Part shown: positions 49,041-58,436 of the stretch, in pieces
Position numbering within the stretch: the stretch's first letter is position 1
How the letters are laid out: every line of letters starts with the position of its first letter
From: Actinomycetales bacterium
GTDB taxonomy: Bacteria > Actinomycetota > Actinomycetes > Actinomycetales > Cellulomonadaceae
Assembly: GCA_020444245.1 (NCBI GenBank)
Contig: JAHLLI010000008.1
Span: 124,001-188,000 of the forward strand
Direction of reading: 5' to 3'
DNA: 64,000 bases
Position numbers and translations under genes: made by a program
Notes under the pieces: generated by a model
Databases searched by the model: none
Told to the model about the DNA's origin: nothing
The model's input: the letters and a program-made list of their open reading frames with translations, nothing else

Positions 49041-50054
49041 ATGCAGGCCGGCATCGATGACGTGGCACGGGCTGCAGGCGTGTCCACGGCGACCGTCAGC
49101 CGGGCGTTGCGCAACCTTCCGAACGTCAACGCCAGGACCCGCGAGCGGGTGCAGGCGGTGGCGGCCGAGCTCGGCTACGTCGCCTCGCCGTCGGCGGCGA
49201 GCCTGGCCTCGGGCCGCACCCGGGCGATCGGCCTGATCAGCCCGTGGGTCAACAGGTGGTTCTTCGCCAGCATCATCGACGGCGCCGAGCGGGCGCTGCG
49301 CGCCCACGGGTACGACGTGCTGCTCTACACCTTCGACATCGAGCGCGCGGGCACCACCCCCCGGATCGACCCGGACGTGCTGCGGCGCCGGGTGGACGGG
49401 ATCCTCGTCGTCGGCCTGCCCCTCGCCCAGGACGAGCTCGAGGCGCTGCTGGGGCTCGGCTACCCGCTGGTGTGCATCGGCTGGGGCGGCTCCGAGGAGG
49501 CCACGGTCCGGCTTGACGACCGGGTGATCGGCCTCGAGGCGGTGCGCCACCTCATCCGGCTCGGCCACCGCACCATCGGGCACATCACCGGCACGCCGGA
49601 CGACGTGCACCCGTGGTCGCCGCCGGTGGACCGGGCGACCGGCTGGCGCGAGGCGCTCCTCGAGGCGGGCCTCGAGCCGGACCCGACGCTGGTCGAGCGC
49701 GGGCACTTCGAGGTCGCCGGCGGCCGTGCGTCGGTCAAGAGGCTCCTGGCGCGGCACCCGGACCTCACCGCGGTGTTCGCGGCGTCGGACGAGATGGCGA
49801 TGGGCGTGATCCTCGGGCTGCGCGACCTCGGTCTGCGGGTCCCGGAGGACGTCTCGGTGATGGGCGTGGACGGGCACGAGCTGGGCGAGCTGGTCGGCCT
49901 GACCACGATGTCGCAGCCGGTCGACGAGCAGGGCCGGGCCGCCGCCGAGCTCGTGCTGGACATGATCAACGGCAAGACGCCGCCGCGCCGGATCGTCTTC
50001 CCGGCCCGGCTGGTCGAGCGCTCCTCCACGGCTCCACCCCGCCGGGGCGTGTGA
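49041..50054 (+). CDS. LacI family transcriptional regulator
   Basis: MQAGIDDVARAAGVSTATVSRALRNLPNVNARTRERV HTH; periplasmic-binding-like domain. Confidence 0.95.
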   Translation: MQAGIDDVARAAGVSTATVSRALRNLPNVNARTRERVQAVAAELGYVASPSAASLASGRTRAIGLISPWVNRWFFASIIDGAERALRAHGYDVLLYTFDIERAGTTPRIDPDVLRRRVDGILVVGLPLAQDELEALLGLGYPLVCIGWGGSEEATVRLDDRVIGLEAVRHLIRLGHRTIGHITGTPDDVHPWSPPVDRATGWREALLEAGLEPDPTLVERGHFEVAGGRASVKRLLARHPDLTAVFAASDEMAMGVILGLRDLGLRVPEDVSVMGVDGHELGELVGLTTMSQPVDEQGRAAAELVLDMINGKTPPRRIVFPARLVERSSTAPPRRGV

Positions 50055-50071
50055 CGCCCTAGGCTCGCCGG

Positions 50072-50950
50072 GTGCCAGCCTCCTCGCCCGCCGCCACGCG
50101 GGTGCCGCCGCACGTGATGTTCGTGGGGTCGGGGCTGAGCCTGTACCTGGGGTCGGCGCTCGCCGTGCGGCTCTTCGAGCAGGTCGCGGCGCCTGCCGTC
50201 GCCTGGTGGCGGATCGTGGTGGCCGCGGTCGTGCTGATCGCGTGGCGCCGCCCGTGGCGGCGGCGGTGGACGGGTCGCGAGCTCGGTCTGGTGGCCGCGT
50301 TCGGCACGACGCTCGCCCTGATGAACGTCTTCTTCTACCTGGCGATCGACCACCTGCCGATGGGCACCGCGGTCGCGCTGGAGTTCGCCGGGCCGGTGGC
50401 GGTGGCGGCGGTCACCGGCGGGCGCCGCGAGCGGGCGGGGATCGCGCTCGCGGCCGTGGGGGTCGCCCTGCTGGCCGGCATGAGCCTCGAGCTCGGCGGG
50501 GCCGACGCCCGGGCCGGCCTGCTCGCGATCGCGGGAGCGGCGACCTGCTGGGCGGGGTACATCGTGCTGGGTCGCCGGGTCGCGCACGCGGGGGACGGTG
50601 TCACCCGCCTGGGGTTGGCGATGGCCGCCGGCGGGCTGGTGCTCGCCCCCGTGCTCGCGCCGCCCGGAGCCGTCGTGCTGGCGTCGCCGGGGTTGCTGGC
50701 CGCGGTCGTGGGGATCGGGGTGCTGTCCTCGGTCGTGCCGTACGCGATCGAACAGGTGGTGCTCCGCTCGGTGAGCGCCGCGACGTTCGCGGTGCTGCTG
50801 GCGACGTTGCCGGCGACGGCGGCGGTCGTCGGCGCGGTGGTGCTGGGCCAGGTGCCGCAGCTCGCGGAGGTCGTGGGCCTCGCCCTGGTGTCCGCGGCGA
50901 TCGGGCTCACCTCCCGGCGGCCGGCGCCCGAGGAGGCGCCGCCGGCCTGA
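50072..50950 (+). CDS. EamA/RhtA-like exporter
   Basis: 10-TM pattern; MNVFFYLAIDHLPMGTAVALEFAGPVAVA. Confidence 0.92.
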   Translation: MPASSPAATRVPPHVMFVGSGLSLYLGSALAVRLFEQVAAPAVAWWRIVVAAVVLIAWRRPWRRRWTGRELGLVAAFGTTLALMNVFFYLAIDHLPMGTAVALEFAGPVAVAAVTGGRRERAGIALAAVGVALLAGMSLELGGADARAGLLAIAGAATCWAGYIVLGRRVAHAGDGVTRLGLAMAAGGLVLAPVLAPPGAVVLASPGLLAAVVGIGVLSSVVPYAIEQVVLRSVSAATFAVLLATLPATAAVVGAVVLGQVPQLAEVVGLALVSAAIGLTSRRPAPEEAPPA

Positions 50951-50962
50951 GCGGCGCGCCCG

Positions 50963-51928
50963 TCAGGGGACCAGCACGAGGTTGCCGAACACCTCGCCGG
51001 ACGCCAGGCGCCGGTGCGCGTCGGCGGCCTGCGCCAGGGGCACCCGGTCGTGGACCACGGGCCGGACGCGGCCGTCGGCGACCATCGGCCAGACGTGCTC
51101 GGCCACGCCCGCCACGATCCGCGCCTTCTGTGCGGGCGGGCGCGAGCGCAGCGTCGTGCCGAGCACGGTGAGTCGCCGGGCGAGCAGCAGCCCGAGGTCG
51201 AGCTCGGCGTGGCTGCCCTGCTGGAGCCCGATCACGGCGAGCCGTCCGCCGTCCGCGAGTGCGGCGAGGTTGGCGGCCAGGCTCCCCGCCCCGAGCACGT
51301 CGAGCACCACGTCCACCCCGTCCGGGGCGACCCGGCGCACCTGCTCGGTGACGTCCTCCGCGCGGTGGTCGACGGCGACCTCGGCGCCGAGCGCCGCGCA
51401 CCGCGCCGCCCGCTCCGGCCCGCCGGCCGTCGTGATGACGTGCGCCCCCATCGCGACTGCGACCTGGATCGCCGTCGTGCCGATCCCGCCCGACCCGCCG
51501 TGCACCAGCAGCCACTCCCCGGCGGTCAGGCGAGCTGCCCCGAGAGTGCTCCACACCGTGCACGCCGCCTCCGGCAGGGCGGCGGCGTCCACCAGCGACA
51601 CGCCGGGCGGCGCGGGCAGCACCTGGGCGTCGGCGGCCAACGCGCGGGTCGCGTAGCCGCCGCCCTCGAGCAGGGCGACCACTCGATCCCCGACCTGCCA
51701 CCTCGAGCCCGGGCCCACTTCGCTGACCAGGCCCGACACCTCCAGGCCGGGCCACGACGGGGCACCGGGCGGGGGTGGGTACCGGCCCGCCACCTGGAGC
51801 AGATCCGCCCGGTTGACGCCCGCTCCGGCGACGTCGATGACCACCTGCCGGTCGCCCGGGACGGGGTCGCTTTCCTGGTGGAGGGTGCTGGAGCCGGTCA
51901 CAGTCGTGTCAGGATTGGCGACAAGCAT
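50963..51928 (-). CDS. NAD(P)H:quinone oxidoreductase (zinc-type ADH family)
   Basis: GAGVNRADLLQVAGRYPPPPGAPSWPGLEVSG; LLVHGGSGGIGTTAIQVAVAMGA. Confidence 0.94.
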   Translation of the reverse strand: MLVANPDTTVTGSSTLHQESDPVPGDRQVVIDVAGAGVNRADLLQVAGRYPPPPGAPSWPGLEVSGLVSEVGPGSRWQVGDRVVALLEGGGYATRALAADAQVLPAPPGVSLVDAAALPEAACTVWSTLGAARLTAGEWLLVHGGSGGIGTTAIQVAVAMGAHVITTAGGPERAARCAALGAEVAVDHRAEDVTEQVRRVAPDGVDVVLDVLGAGSLAANLAALADGGRLAVIGLQQGSHAELDLGLLLARRLTVLGTTLRSRPPAQKARIVAGVAEHVWPMVADGRVRPVVHDRVPLAQAADAHRRLASGEVFGNLVLVP

Positions 51929-52035
51929 CCCGTGAGTCTTACAGGTGGGTGAAAAACGGGCGATCCCGCGCGTCATGGCCATTGCGTTGCTCGGACGGGC
52001 TAATGGTCGGCGCGGCGGCGACCGATGTGTGAACG

Positions 52036-52094
52036 ACAGCGAGGTTGAGGCGACCTCGCTGTGTACGCCACCGGGCTCGGTGCTCGCGCCGAGC
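52036..52094 (+). promoter_or_regulatory. Two hairpins in the conservon leader
   Basis: ACAGCGAGGT-7nt-ACCTCGCTGT (52036-52062) and GCTCGG-8nt-CCGAGC (52075-52094) directly before the cvnA-like start at 52109. Confidence 0.5.
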
Positions 52095-52108
52095 AGCTAG
52101 GAGACGCA

Positions 52109-55100
52109 ATGTTCCGCAGGTTGGGCATCCGAGGCAAGATCCTCGCGGCCCTGTCGGTGCCCGTGCTCGTGCTCTTCTCGCTCGCCGGCTTCCTGTCCTG
52201 GCAGGCCGTGCAGGACGCGCGGTCGACGCGTGCGGTGAAGGACGTGGTGAGCACCCTCGAGGTCGTGCGTACGTTGTCCAGTGCCCTGCAGGACGAGCGT
52301 TCCTACTCCGTCCGCCTCTTCGGTCCCTCCGGGGCCAGCGTCATCGCCGGCCAGCTGGAGGACTCCCGCACCAAGGTCGACACGACGATCGCGAGCTTCG
52401 ACAAGGCGGTCGCCGGGCTCGACGTGGCCGTGCTCGACCCGAGCATCGCGACCGCCTTCGCGACCTATCGCTCGCAGCTCGGCATCCTGGACTCGGCCCG
52501 CAGCCTGGTGGACGGCGGCCAGGTCGCGCTCACCACGGTGGACTCCTCGTACGCCAGCCTCCTGCGTGCGACGGCCGAGCTCCCCAAGCGCGTCTCCGAC
52601 GGTGTCGACGACCGCGAGCTCGCCAAGATCCTGGCGACGAATGCCGACGTCGCGCTCCTGATCGAGGGCTACCGGCACGAGAGCGCCCTCGGCCGTGAGC
52701 TCCTCGCCGGTGACCGGGACACCGGTCTCGAGAGCTCGCTGTCGAGCCTCATCGCGGACAACGACGACCTGCGCCTCGAGCTCTCCGCGACGCTCTACGA
52801 CTACAACCTCGAGAGCACGGTGACCGAGGTCGCGCTGGCGACGTCACCCACCAGCTACGGCGCGATGCGCGAGTCCGTGAGCCAGATGACGGACGCCGCG
52901 CTGTCGAAGTGGCAGCCCGACGAGTGGGTCGCGGCGTCCTTCCAGGAGATCGGCCTCATCACCCCCGCCCAGGTCGAGCTCGACGCCCGTGCCACCACCC
53001 GTGCCGACGTGGTCGCCGCTGCGGCCGAGCGTCAGGCGATCCTGACGATCGTCGTGGCCGCCGCTGCGACGCTGCTGTCGGTCGTCATCGCGTTCGCCAT
53101 CGCCCGCTCGATCGTCCAGCCGGTACGCCGCCTGACGGCCGCTGCGGCCTCCGTGCGTGACCGGCTGCCCACCCTGGTGGAGCAGGCGGCCGTGCCCGGC
53201 CAGACGCCGGACCTGTCGATCGCCGAGATCCCCGTGGTCAGTCATGACGAGGTGGGGCGCCTGGCCTCCGCGTTCAACGACGTGAACTCCACCACGCTGC
53301 AGATCGCCCAGGAGCAGGCCGCTCTGCGTGGGTCGATCGCCGAGATGTTCGTCAACGTGGCGCGTCGCGACCAGGTCCTGCTCAACCGGCAGCTGACCTT
53401 CATCGACGCCCTCGAGCGGGCCGAGGAGGACCCGGCCACGCTGGCGGACCTGTTCCGGCTCGACCACCTCGCCACCCGGATGCGGCGGAACGCCGAGTCG
53501 CTCCTGGTGCTGGCCGGCATCGACACCGGGCGCAAGCTGCGCGAGACCCTGCTGCTCTCCGACGTCATCCGCACCGCCTCCTCGGAGATCGAGCACTACG
53601 AGCGCGTCCAGATCGACCTGCCGGTCGACCCGCGGATGCTGGGGCACACCGCCCTGCCGGCCGCGCACCTGCTCGCCGAGCTGCTGGAGAACGCGACGAT
53701 GTTCTCCGAGCCCGGGTCTCCCGTGCACGTGTCCACGGGACGCGACGAGACCCACGTGCTCGTCACGATCCTCGACCGCGGCCTGGGCATGACCGCCGCC
53801 GAGCGGGCCGAGGCGCAGTCCAAGATCGACTCGACGTCCGCGAGCGACGTGCTCGGCGCCCAGCGCCTGGGCCTGTTCGTGGTCGGCCGGATCGGCGCCC
53901 GGCTGGGCGCGAAGGTCCGGCTCGAGGCCGGACCGCACGACCAGGGCACGCAGGCCGTCGTGCGGCTGCCGCTCGCCCTGTTCGTGGACGTCGCCGACGT
54001 CCCGATGCACCAGCCCGCCGTGCCGCGCGCTGCCGTGCTGCCCAACCCCGAGCCGCCGGCCGGGCAGTCTCCCGTCGTGGCGCCCGAGCCCGAGGTCGTC
54101 GCGCCCGTCGACCTGGCTGCGCTCACCGACGGCGCGACCGACCGCGGCCTGCCCCGACGCCGCGCGGTGCGCGGCGCCGACGCCGAGGCAGCGGCGCCGA
54201 GCGAGCTCCAGCGCTCGCAGTCCGCCCCGCAGGCGCCGGTCGAGCGCCAGCGCTCCCAGACCATCCCCGACGCACCGTCCGCCGACCGGCTCACCGGTGC
54301 GGCGATGGCGGGCGGGGACGGCGGATGGGCGCCGCTCGTGGTGGAGCGCGACGCGCCGCTGGCACGTCGTCGGGCCGTGCGCGGTGCGCACGCCGCCGAG
54401 GCCGACGCCGAGGCCGCGCCCGCCGCGGAGGCGGGGCTCGCCGAGGCGCCCGTCGCGGCTCCCACCGGCCTGCCGACCCGCCGTCCGGCCGCTCCGCCGG
54501 TACCGCCGGCCCCGCGCCCGCCGGCCCCGCGCCCCGACACCGAGGCGTCGAGCCAGCGTCCCGCGTCGCCTCAGGACCGTGCGTCGATGTTCTCCGGCTT
54601 CCGGTCGCGCCGTGCGGAGATGGTGGCCGCGAGCCTGCATGTCGACTCGCACAGCGACGACCAGGCGGACGCTCCGGCCGAGGAGGAGCTCGAGGCCGAG
54701 ATGCTCGTGCCCGTGCTCGAGCCCGACGACGAGTTCGTCGTCCCGACGCTCGAGCCCGACGACGAGTTCGAGGACGACGTCGTTCCGGTCGACGAGACGC
54801 CGCTGTGGTCCGAGGAACCCGCCGAGGCCACGGCCGAGGCGCAGGAGGACGCCGGCTGGGCGCAGCTGCAGGCCGGGGAGGTCCCCTGGGCCGCCACTGC
54901 CGAGCCCGTCGCGGCCGACGAGACGTGGCCGCCGTCCGTGCCCGCCGAGACGGCGCCCGCCGCCTCGATCGCTCCGGCCCCGGTGTCGCAGGTTCCGCCT
55001 GCTCCGGCCCCGGTGTCACAGGTCCCGCCTGTTCCGGCCCCGGTGTCGCAGGTTCCGCCCGCTCCCGTCCCGGCCGTTCCCGAGGGTGCGGACGCGTGGG

Positions 55101-56059
55101 CGAACCCCGCGCCGTCGCCCGACTTCACGTCGCTGGTGCAGGGTGGGTCCCAGAAGGTGGCGCAGGCCGGTGGCCCGGCCAAGCCGAAGCGTCGCGGGCT
55201 CTTCCGCCGCCGGCCGAAGCCCGAGCCGCAGCTCCCGGTGGCTCCCCAGGTCGCAGCGGCCCCGGTCGCCCCGTTGGCCGTGCCCCCGGCACCGGTCCCG
55301 GCCCCGGCCCCGGCGCCGGCCCCGAGCTCCCAGTCCTGGGCCCCGGCGGGTCCCGCGATGTGGGCGCCGTCCGAGTCCGGCCCGTCGCAGGACGCCACGC
55401 AGACCTTCTCGGACCTCGCTGCGAGCGCGCCGCCGCCCGCTCGCTACAGCGAGCCGGCGCCCGCGCCGGTCGCCGACGCGTCCCCGGTCGCGCAGACGCC
55501 GGCCGTGCCCGCTCCGCCGAAGGACTCGGTCTGGACGCCTCAGGCGGAGGAGCCGGCCAGCAGCGCTCCGACGTGGCGCCTGCCGGTGCCCGGTGAGCCG
55601 GACTGGCCCGGTGCCGGAGCGGGCGAGTCGGCCGCCCCGGCTGCCCCCGCGGCTCCGGCGCCGGAGCCCACGGCCGCCGGCGAGGAGGCCGAGAGCGCGC
55701 GGCACGCCAAGCCGCTGGTGCCCTCGCAGCACGCCTACGCCACGTTCCAGCCCGCCGCCGACGACGCGGGCGCGATGCTCGCGCAGCGCGCCGGCATCGC
55801 CCAGCAGGCGCTCGCCGAGCTGAGCCAGCTGTCGACGTACCGGCCGCAGGTCGGCCCGTCGTCGGCACCCTTGACCCGCCGCAATCCCACCCAGATCCCC
55901 GAGGCGAAGGCGTTGTCGAGCCGTCGGGCCGCGGGTACGCCGCGGGACGCGAACCAGGTGCGCTCGCTCCTGGCCAGCTTCCAGTCAGGTACGAGCCGTG
56001 GCCGGGAGGCTGCCGACTCGGACACCGCTACCACTGAAGTCACTCAAAGGGGGCTGTGA
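52109..56059 (+). CDS. cvnA: Conservon sensor histidine kinase (CvnA-like) with about 640-aa disordered C-terminal region
   Basis: Nitrate/nitrite-sensing-like ectodomain, HAMP, DRQLTFIDALERAEEDP...LDHLATRMRRNAESLLVLAG, HATPase; conserved tail VRSLLASFQSGTSRGRE; followed by cvnBCD-like genes. Confidence 0.94.
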   Translation: MFRRLGIRGKILAALSVPVLVLFSLAGFLSWQAVQDARSTRAVKDVVSTLEVVRTLSSALQDERSYSVRLFGPSGASVIAGQLEDSRTKVDTTIASFDKAVAGLDVAVLDPSIATAFATYRSQLGILDSARSLVDGGQVALTTVDSSYASLLRATAELPKRVSDGVDDRELAKILATNADVALLIEGYRHESALGRELLAGDRDTGLESSLSSLIADNDDLRLELSATLYDYNLESTVTEVALATSPTSYGAMRESVSQMTDAALSKWQPDEWVAASFQEIGLITPAQVELDARATTRADVVAAAAERQAILTIVVAAAATLLSVVIAFAIARSIVQPVRRLTAAAASVRDRLPTLVEQAAVPGQTPDLSIAEIPVVSHDEVGRLASAFNDVNSTTLQIAQEQAALRGSIAEMFVNVARRDQVLLNRQLTFIDALERAEEDPATLADLFRLDHLATRMRRNAESLLVLAGIDTGRKLRETLLLSDVIRTASSEIEHYERVQIDLPVDPRMLGHTALPAAHLLAELLENATMFSEPGSPVHVSTGRDETHVLVTILDRGLGMTAAERAEAQSKIDSTSASDVLGAQRLGLFVVGRIGARLGAKVRLEAGPHDQGTQAVVRLPLALFVDVADVPMHQPAVPRAAVLPNPEPPAGQSPVVAPEPEVVAPVDLAALTDGATDRGLPRRRAVRGADAEAAAPSELQRSQSAPQAPVERQRSQTIPDAPSADRLTGAAMAGGDGGWAPLVVERDAPLARRRAVRGAHAAEADAEAAPAAEAGLAEAPVAAPTGLPTRRPAAPPVPPAPRPPAPRPDTEASSQRPASPQDRASMFSGFRSRRAEMVAASLHVDSHSDDQADAPAEEELEAEMLVPVLEPDDEFVVPTLEPDDEFEDDVVPVDETPLWSEEPAEATAEAQEDAGWAQLQAGEVPWAATAEPVAADETWPPSVPAETAPAASIAPAPVSQVPPAPAPVSQVPPVPAPVSQVPPAPVPAVPEGADAWANPAPSPDFTSLVQGGSQKVAQAGGPAKPKRRGLFRRRPKPEPQLPVAPQVAAAPVAPLAVPPAPVPAPAPAPAPSSQSWAPAGPAMWAPSESGPSQDATQTFSDLAASAPPPARYSEPAPAPVADASPVAQTPAVPAPPKDSVWTPQAEEPASSAPTWRLPVPGEPDWPGAGAGESAAPAAPAAPAPEPTAAGEEAESARHAKPLVPSQHAYATFQPAADDAGAMLAQRAGIAQQALAELSQLSTYRPQVGPSSAPLTRRNPTQIPEAKALSSRRAAGTPRDANQVRSLLASFQSGTSRGREAADSDTATTEVTQRGL
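54971..55060 (+). repeat. 30-bp in-frame tandem repeat (three units) in cvnA-like gene
   Basis: gctccggccccggtgtcgcaggttccgcct repeated at 54971, 55001, 55031; encodes APAPVSQVPP units. Confidence 0.85.
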
Positions 56060-56085
56060 TGGAGCCCCACCACCGAGGAGGAAAC

Positions 56086-56535
56086 GTGACCACGCTGAGC
56101 GCCGAGGCCGCGAACTATGCCTGGCTCCTGGACAACTTCGTCCGCACGGTGCCGGGTGCCCGGCACACGCTGGCCGTCTCCGCCGACGGCCTGCTGATGG
56201 CGATGTCGGCCAACCTGGACCGGACCAGCGGCGACCAGCTCGCTGCGATCGTGGCGGGGCTGTCCAGCCTCACCCGGGGTGCGGCCCGACAGCTCGAGGC
56301 GGGTGAGGTTCGGCAGGCGATCGTCGAGATGGAGGACATGTTCGTCTTCTTGATGAGCGTCTCGGACGGCTCCGTGCTCTCCGTGGTCGCCGAGTCCACC
56401 TGTGACGTCGGGCTGGTCGGCTACGAGATGGCCATGCTCGTGTCGCGGACCGAGTCGGTCCTCACCCCGCAGCTCGTCTCCGAGATGCGCAACGCGCTTC
56501 CCGTCCACGGCGCGGTGCGGTCGACGGTTGGGTGA
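56086..56535 (+). CDS. cvnB: Roadblock/LC7 domain protein (CvnB-like)
   Basis: AANYAWLLDNFVRTVPGARHTLAVSADGLLMAMSANLDRTSGDQLAAIVAGLSSLT; SD GAGGAGGAAAC-GTG. Confidence 0.95.
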   Translation: MTTLSAEAANYAWLLDNFVRTVPGARHTLAVSADGLLMAMSANLDRTSGDQLAAIVAGLSSLTRGAARQLEAGEVRQAIVEMEDMFVFLMSVSDGSVLSVVAESTCDVGLVGYEMAMLVSRTESVLTPQLVSEMRNALPVHGAVRSTVG

Positions 56536-56951
56536 ACGACCCGATGACAGAGAACCCCTCCACCGGCCGTCACGCCGACGCCGACACCGAGTACGAGGCG
56601 AGGACAGTCCGCCCGTACGCGGTGACCGGCGGTCGGGTCCGTGCGGCGGGTAACGACCTGCCGCTGGAGGCGCTCGTCGAGATGCTGCCGGCCGCCGCGG
56701 AAGCGCGCGGTCTGCCTCCCGAGAAGCGCGCCATCCTCCAGCACGCGGGCCACACCTTCGTCAGCGTCGCCGAGCTCTCGGCGCTGCTGCGGCTCCCGCT
56801 CGGTGTCGTCCGCGTGCTCGTCACCGACCTGTCGGAAGACGGGTACCTGCGGATCCATTCCTCGACCCCGGTCAGTGTTCACACCGGTCAGTCCCCCGCC
56901 CTGTCCCTGAGCGTGCTGGAGAGTGTTCTCAATGGCATTGCAGCCCTCTGA
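56532..56951 (+). CDS. cvnC: DUF742 protein (CvnC-like)
   Basis: VRPYAVTGGRVRAAGNDLPLEALVE...LLRLPLGVVRVLVTDLSEDGYL; GTGA overlap. Confidence 0.95.
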   Translation: MNDPMTENPSTGRHADADTEYEARTVRPYAVTGGRVRAAGNDLPLEALVEMLPAAAEARGLPPEKRAILQHAGHTFVSVAELSALLRLPLGVVRVLVTDLSEDGYLRIHSSTPVSVHTGQSPALSLSVLESVLNGIAAL

Positions 56952-57534
56952 AGCCACGAGCGGTCCCGCGCTCGCTGAGCGGGTCGCGCCCACTGTCGTC
57001 AAGATCGTCGTCGCCGGCGGGTTCGCCGTCGGCAAGACGACCTTCATCGGCTCGATCTCCGACATCGAGCCGCTCAACACCGAAGCCGCCATGACCGAGC
57101 ACTCGGTCGGCGTGGACGACGCGGGCGGGGTCACCGACCGCAAGACCACGACCACCGTGGCGATGGACTTCGGCCGGATCGCCCTGCCGGGCGACCTCTG
57201 GCTCTACCTGTTCGGCACCCCTGGTCAGGACCGGTTCCTGTTCATGTGGGACGACCTGGTGCAGGGCGCCATCGGCGCCGTCGTGCTGGTCGACACCGAG
57301 CGGCTGGACCAGTGCTTCCCGGCGGTGGACTACTTCGAGAGCCGGGGCATCCCGTTCGTCGTCGCTGTGAACTGCTTCGACGGCGTGGCGCGCCACCGAC
57401 TCGAGGACGTCCGCGAGGCGCTCGCCGTGCCGGAGCACACCCCGCTGATGTACACCGACGCCCGGTCGCGCGAGGCCACCAAGCAGGCTCTGATCACCGT
57501 CGTCAAGGTCGCGATGGAGCGACTGCGCGGCTGA
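56932..57534 (+). CDS. cvnD: Ras-like GTPase (CvnD-like)
   Basis: VVKIVVAGGFAVGKTTFIGSISDIEPLNTEAAMT; YLFGTPGQDRFLFMWDDL. Confidence 0.96.
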   Translation: MALQPSEATSGPALAERVAPTVVKIVVAGGFAVGKTTFIGSISDIEPLNTEAAMTEHSVGVDDAGGVTDRKTTTTVAMDFGRIALPGDLWLYLFGTPGQDRFLFMWDDLVQGAIGAVVLVDTERLDQCFPAVDYFESRGIPFVVAVNCFDGVARHRLEDVREALAVPEHTPLMYTDARSREATKQALITVVKVAMERLRG

Positions 57535-57687
57535 GCACGTCCCGACCCGTGGACCGGCTGCACCTCGGTCCGACGGTCGGGACCGGTCCGGGGTCGACCT
57601 CGCGACCGCGCACGCGCGGCGCGGTCTGCTGGGAGGTCCACACCGGTCCGGGGCCGACCCGGTCCGTGACCGGTCGAACGCGGTATC

Positions 57688-57716
57688 CCGCCCCCGACCC
57701 CCAGGGTCGGGGGCGG
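57688..57716 (+). terminator. Hairpin terminator after the conservon
   Basis: CCGCCCCCGACCC-CCA-GGGTCGGGGGCGG, perfect 13-bp stem, 3-nt loop. Confidence 0.8.
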
Positions 57717-57784
57717 TGCCGTGCCGGCGGAAGGCGCGGCCTGGCTAGGCTTCGGGGTCGGGACAGGCCTGAGGACGGACCGCC

Positions 57785-58195
57785 ATGCTCATCTACGCCG
57801 ACGGAGGTGCGCTCTCCCGCGCCCTGACCACCGGCGCGGAGAGCATCGCCTGGATGCGCTACGCCGACGAGGCCGGCGACCGGCTGGTGACCTCGCCGTT
57901 GGGTCTGACCGAGCTGCGCCGGATCGCGGACCCGCTGGGGCGCCGGCAGCGGGAGCTCGCTCGTGACCTCGCCGAGCGGATCACCGTGCTGAGGTTCAGC
58001 GACCAGGCCCTGCGCGCCGCGGCGATGGCGACGTCCGCGGTGGCGCCGTTCACGGCGATCCACGTCGGGATCGCGGCCTCCCACCCGGACGTGGACACCG
58101 TCGCGACCTACGACCTGCTGCTGGCGCGGATGGCCGTCATCCACGGCCTGGAGGTGGCGACGCCGGGGCGAGCACCCGGCTGGTGGGAGGGCTGA
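57785..58195 (+). CDS. PIN-like domain protein (possibly degenerate VapC-type)
   Basis: MLIYADGGALSRAL; SPLGLTELRR; FTAIHVGIAASHPDVDTVATYDLLLARMAVIHGLEVATPG; no antitoxin ORF seen upstream. Confidence 0.7.
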   Translation: MLIYADGGALSRALTTGAESIAWMRYADEAGDRLVTSPLGLTELRRIADPLGRRQRELARDLAERITVLRFSDQALRAAAMATSAVAPFTAIHVGIAASHPDVDTVATYDLLLARMAVIHGLEVATPGRAPGWWEG

Positions 58196-58234
58196 GCCGA
58201 CGGCGTCGTGCTGGGGGACGGGATGCTGGGCGGC

Positions 58235-58342
58235 TCAGTGGACGCGACGGTGCTCGGCGATCTGCACGGCGCGGCCGACGAACAGCGCGACGACCGGCGA
58301 GAAGACGAGCCAGGCCGCGAGGGTCATCCAGATCCACGTCAT
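58235..58342 (-). CDS. Small single-pass membrane protein (35 aa)
   Basis: GGGAGG SD then ATG; MTWIWMTLAAWLVFSPVVALFVGRAVQIAEHRRVH. Confidence 0.6.
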   Translation of the reverse strand: MTWIWMTLAAWLVFSPVVALFVGRAVQIAEHRRVH

Positions 58343-58436
58343 CGGGGCCTCCCCGCTCGGCACTGGGCGATGTGATGCCGCGCTCATCGTGCCATCAGGT
58401 GCGCGTCCGGAGCGTGCCACACGCGCATGACGCGCC

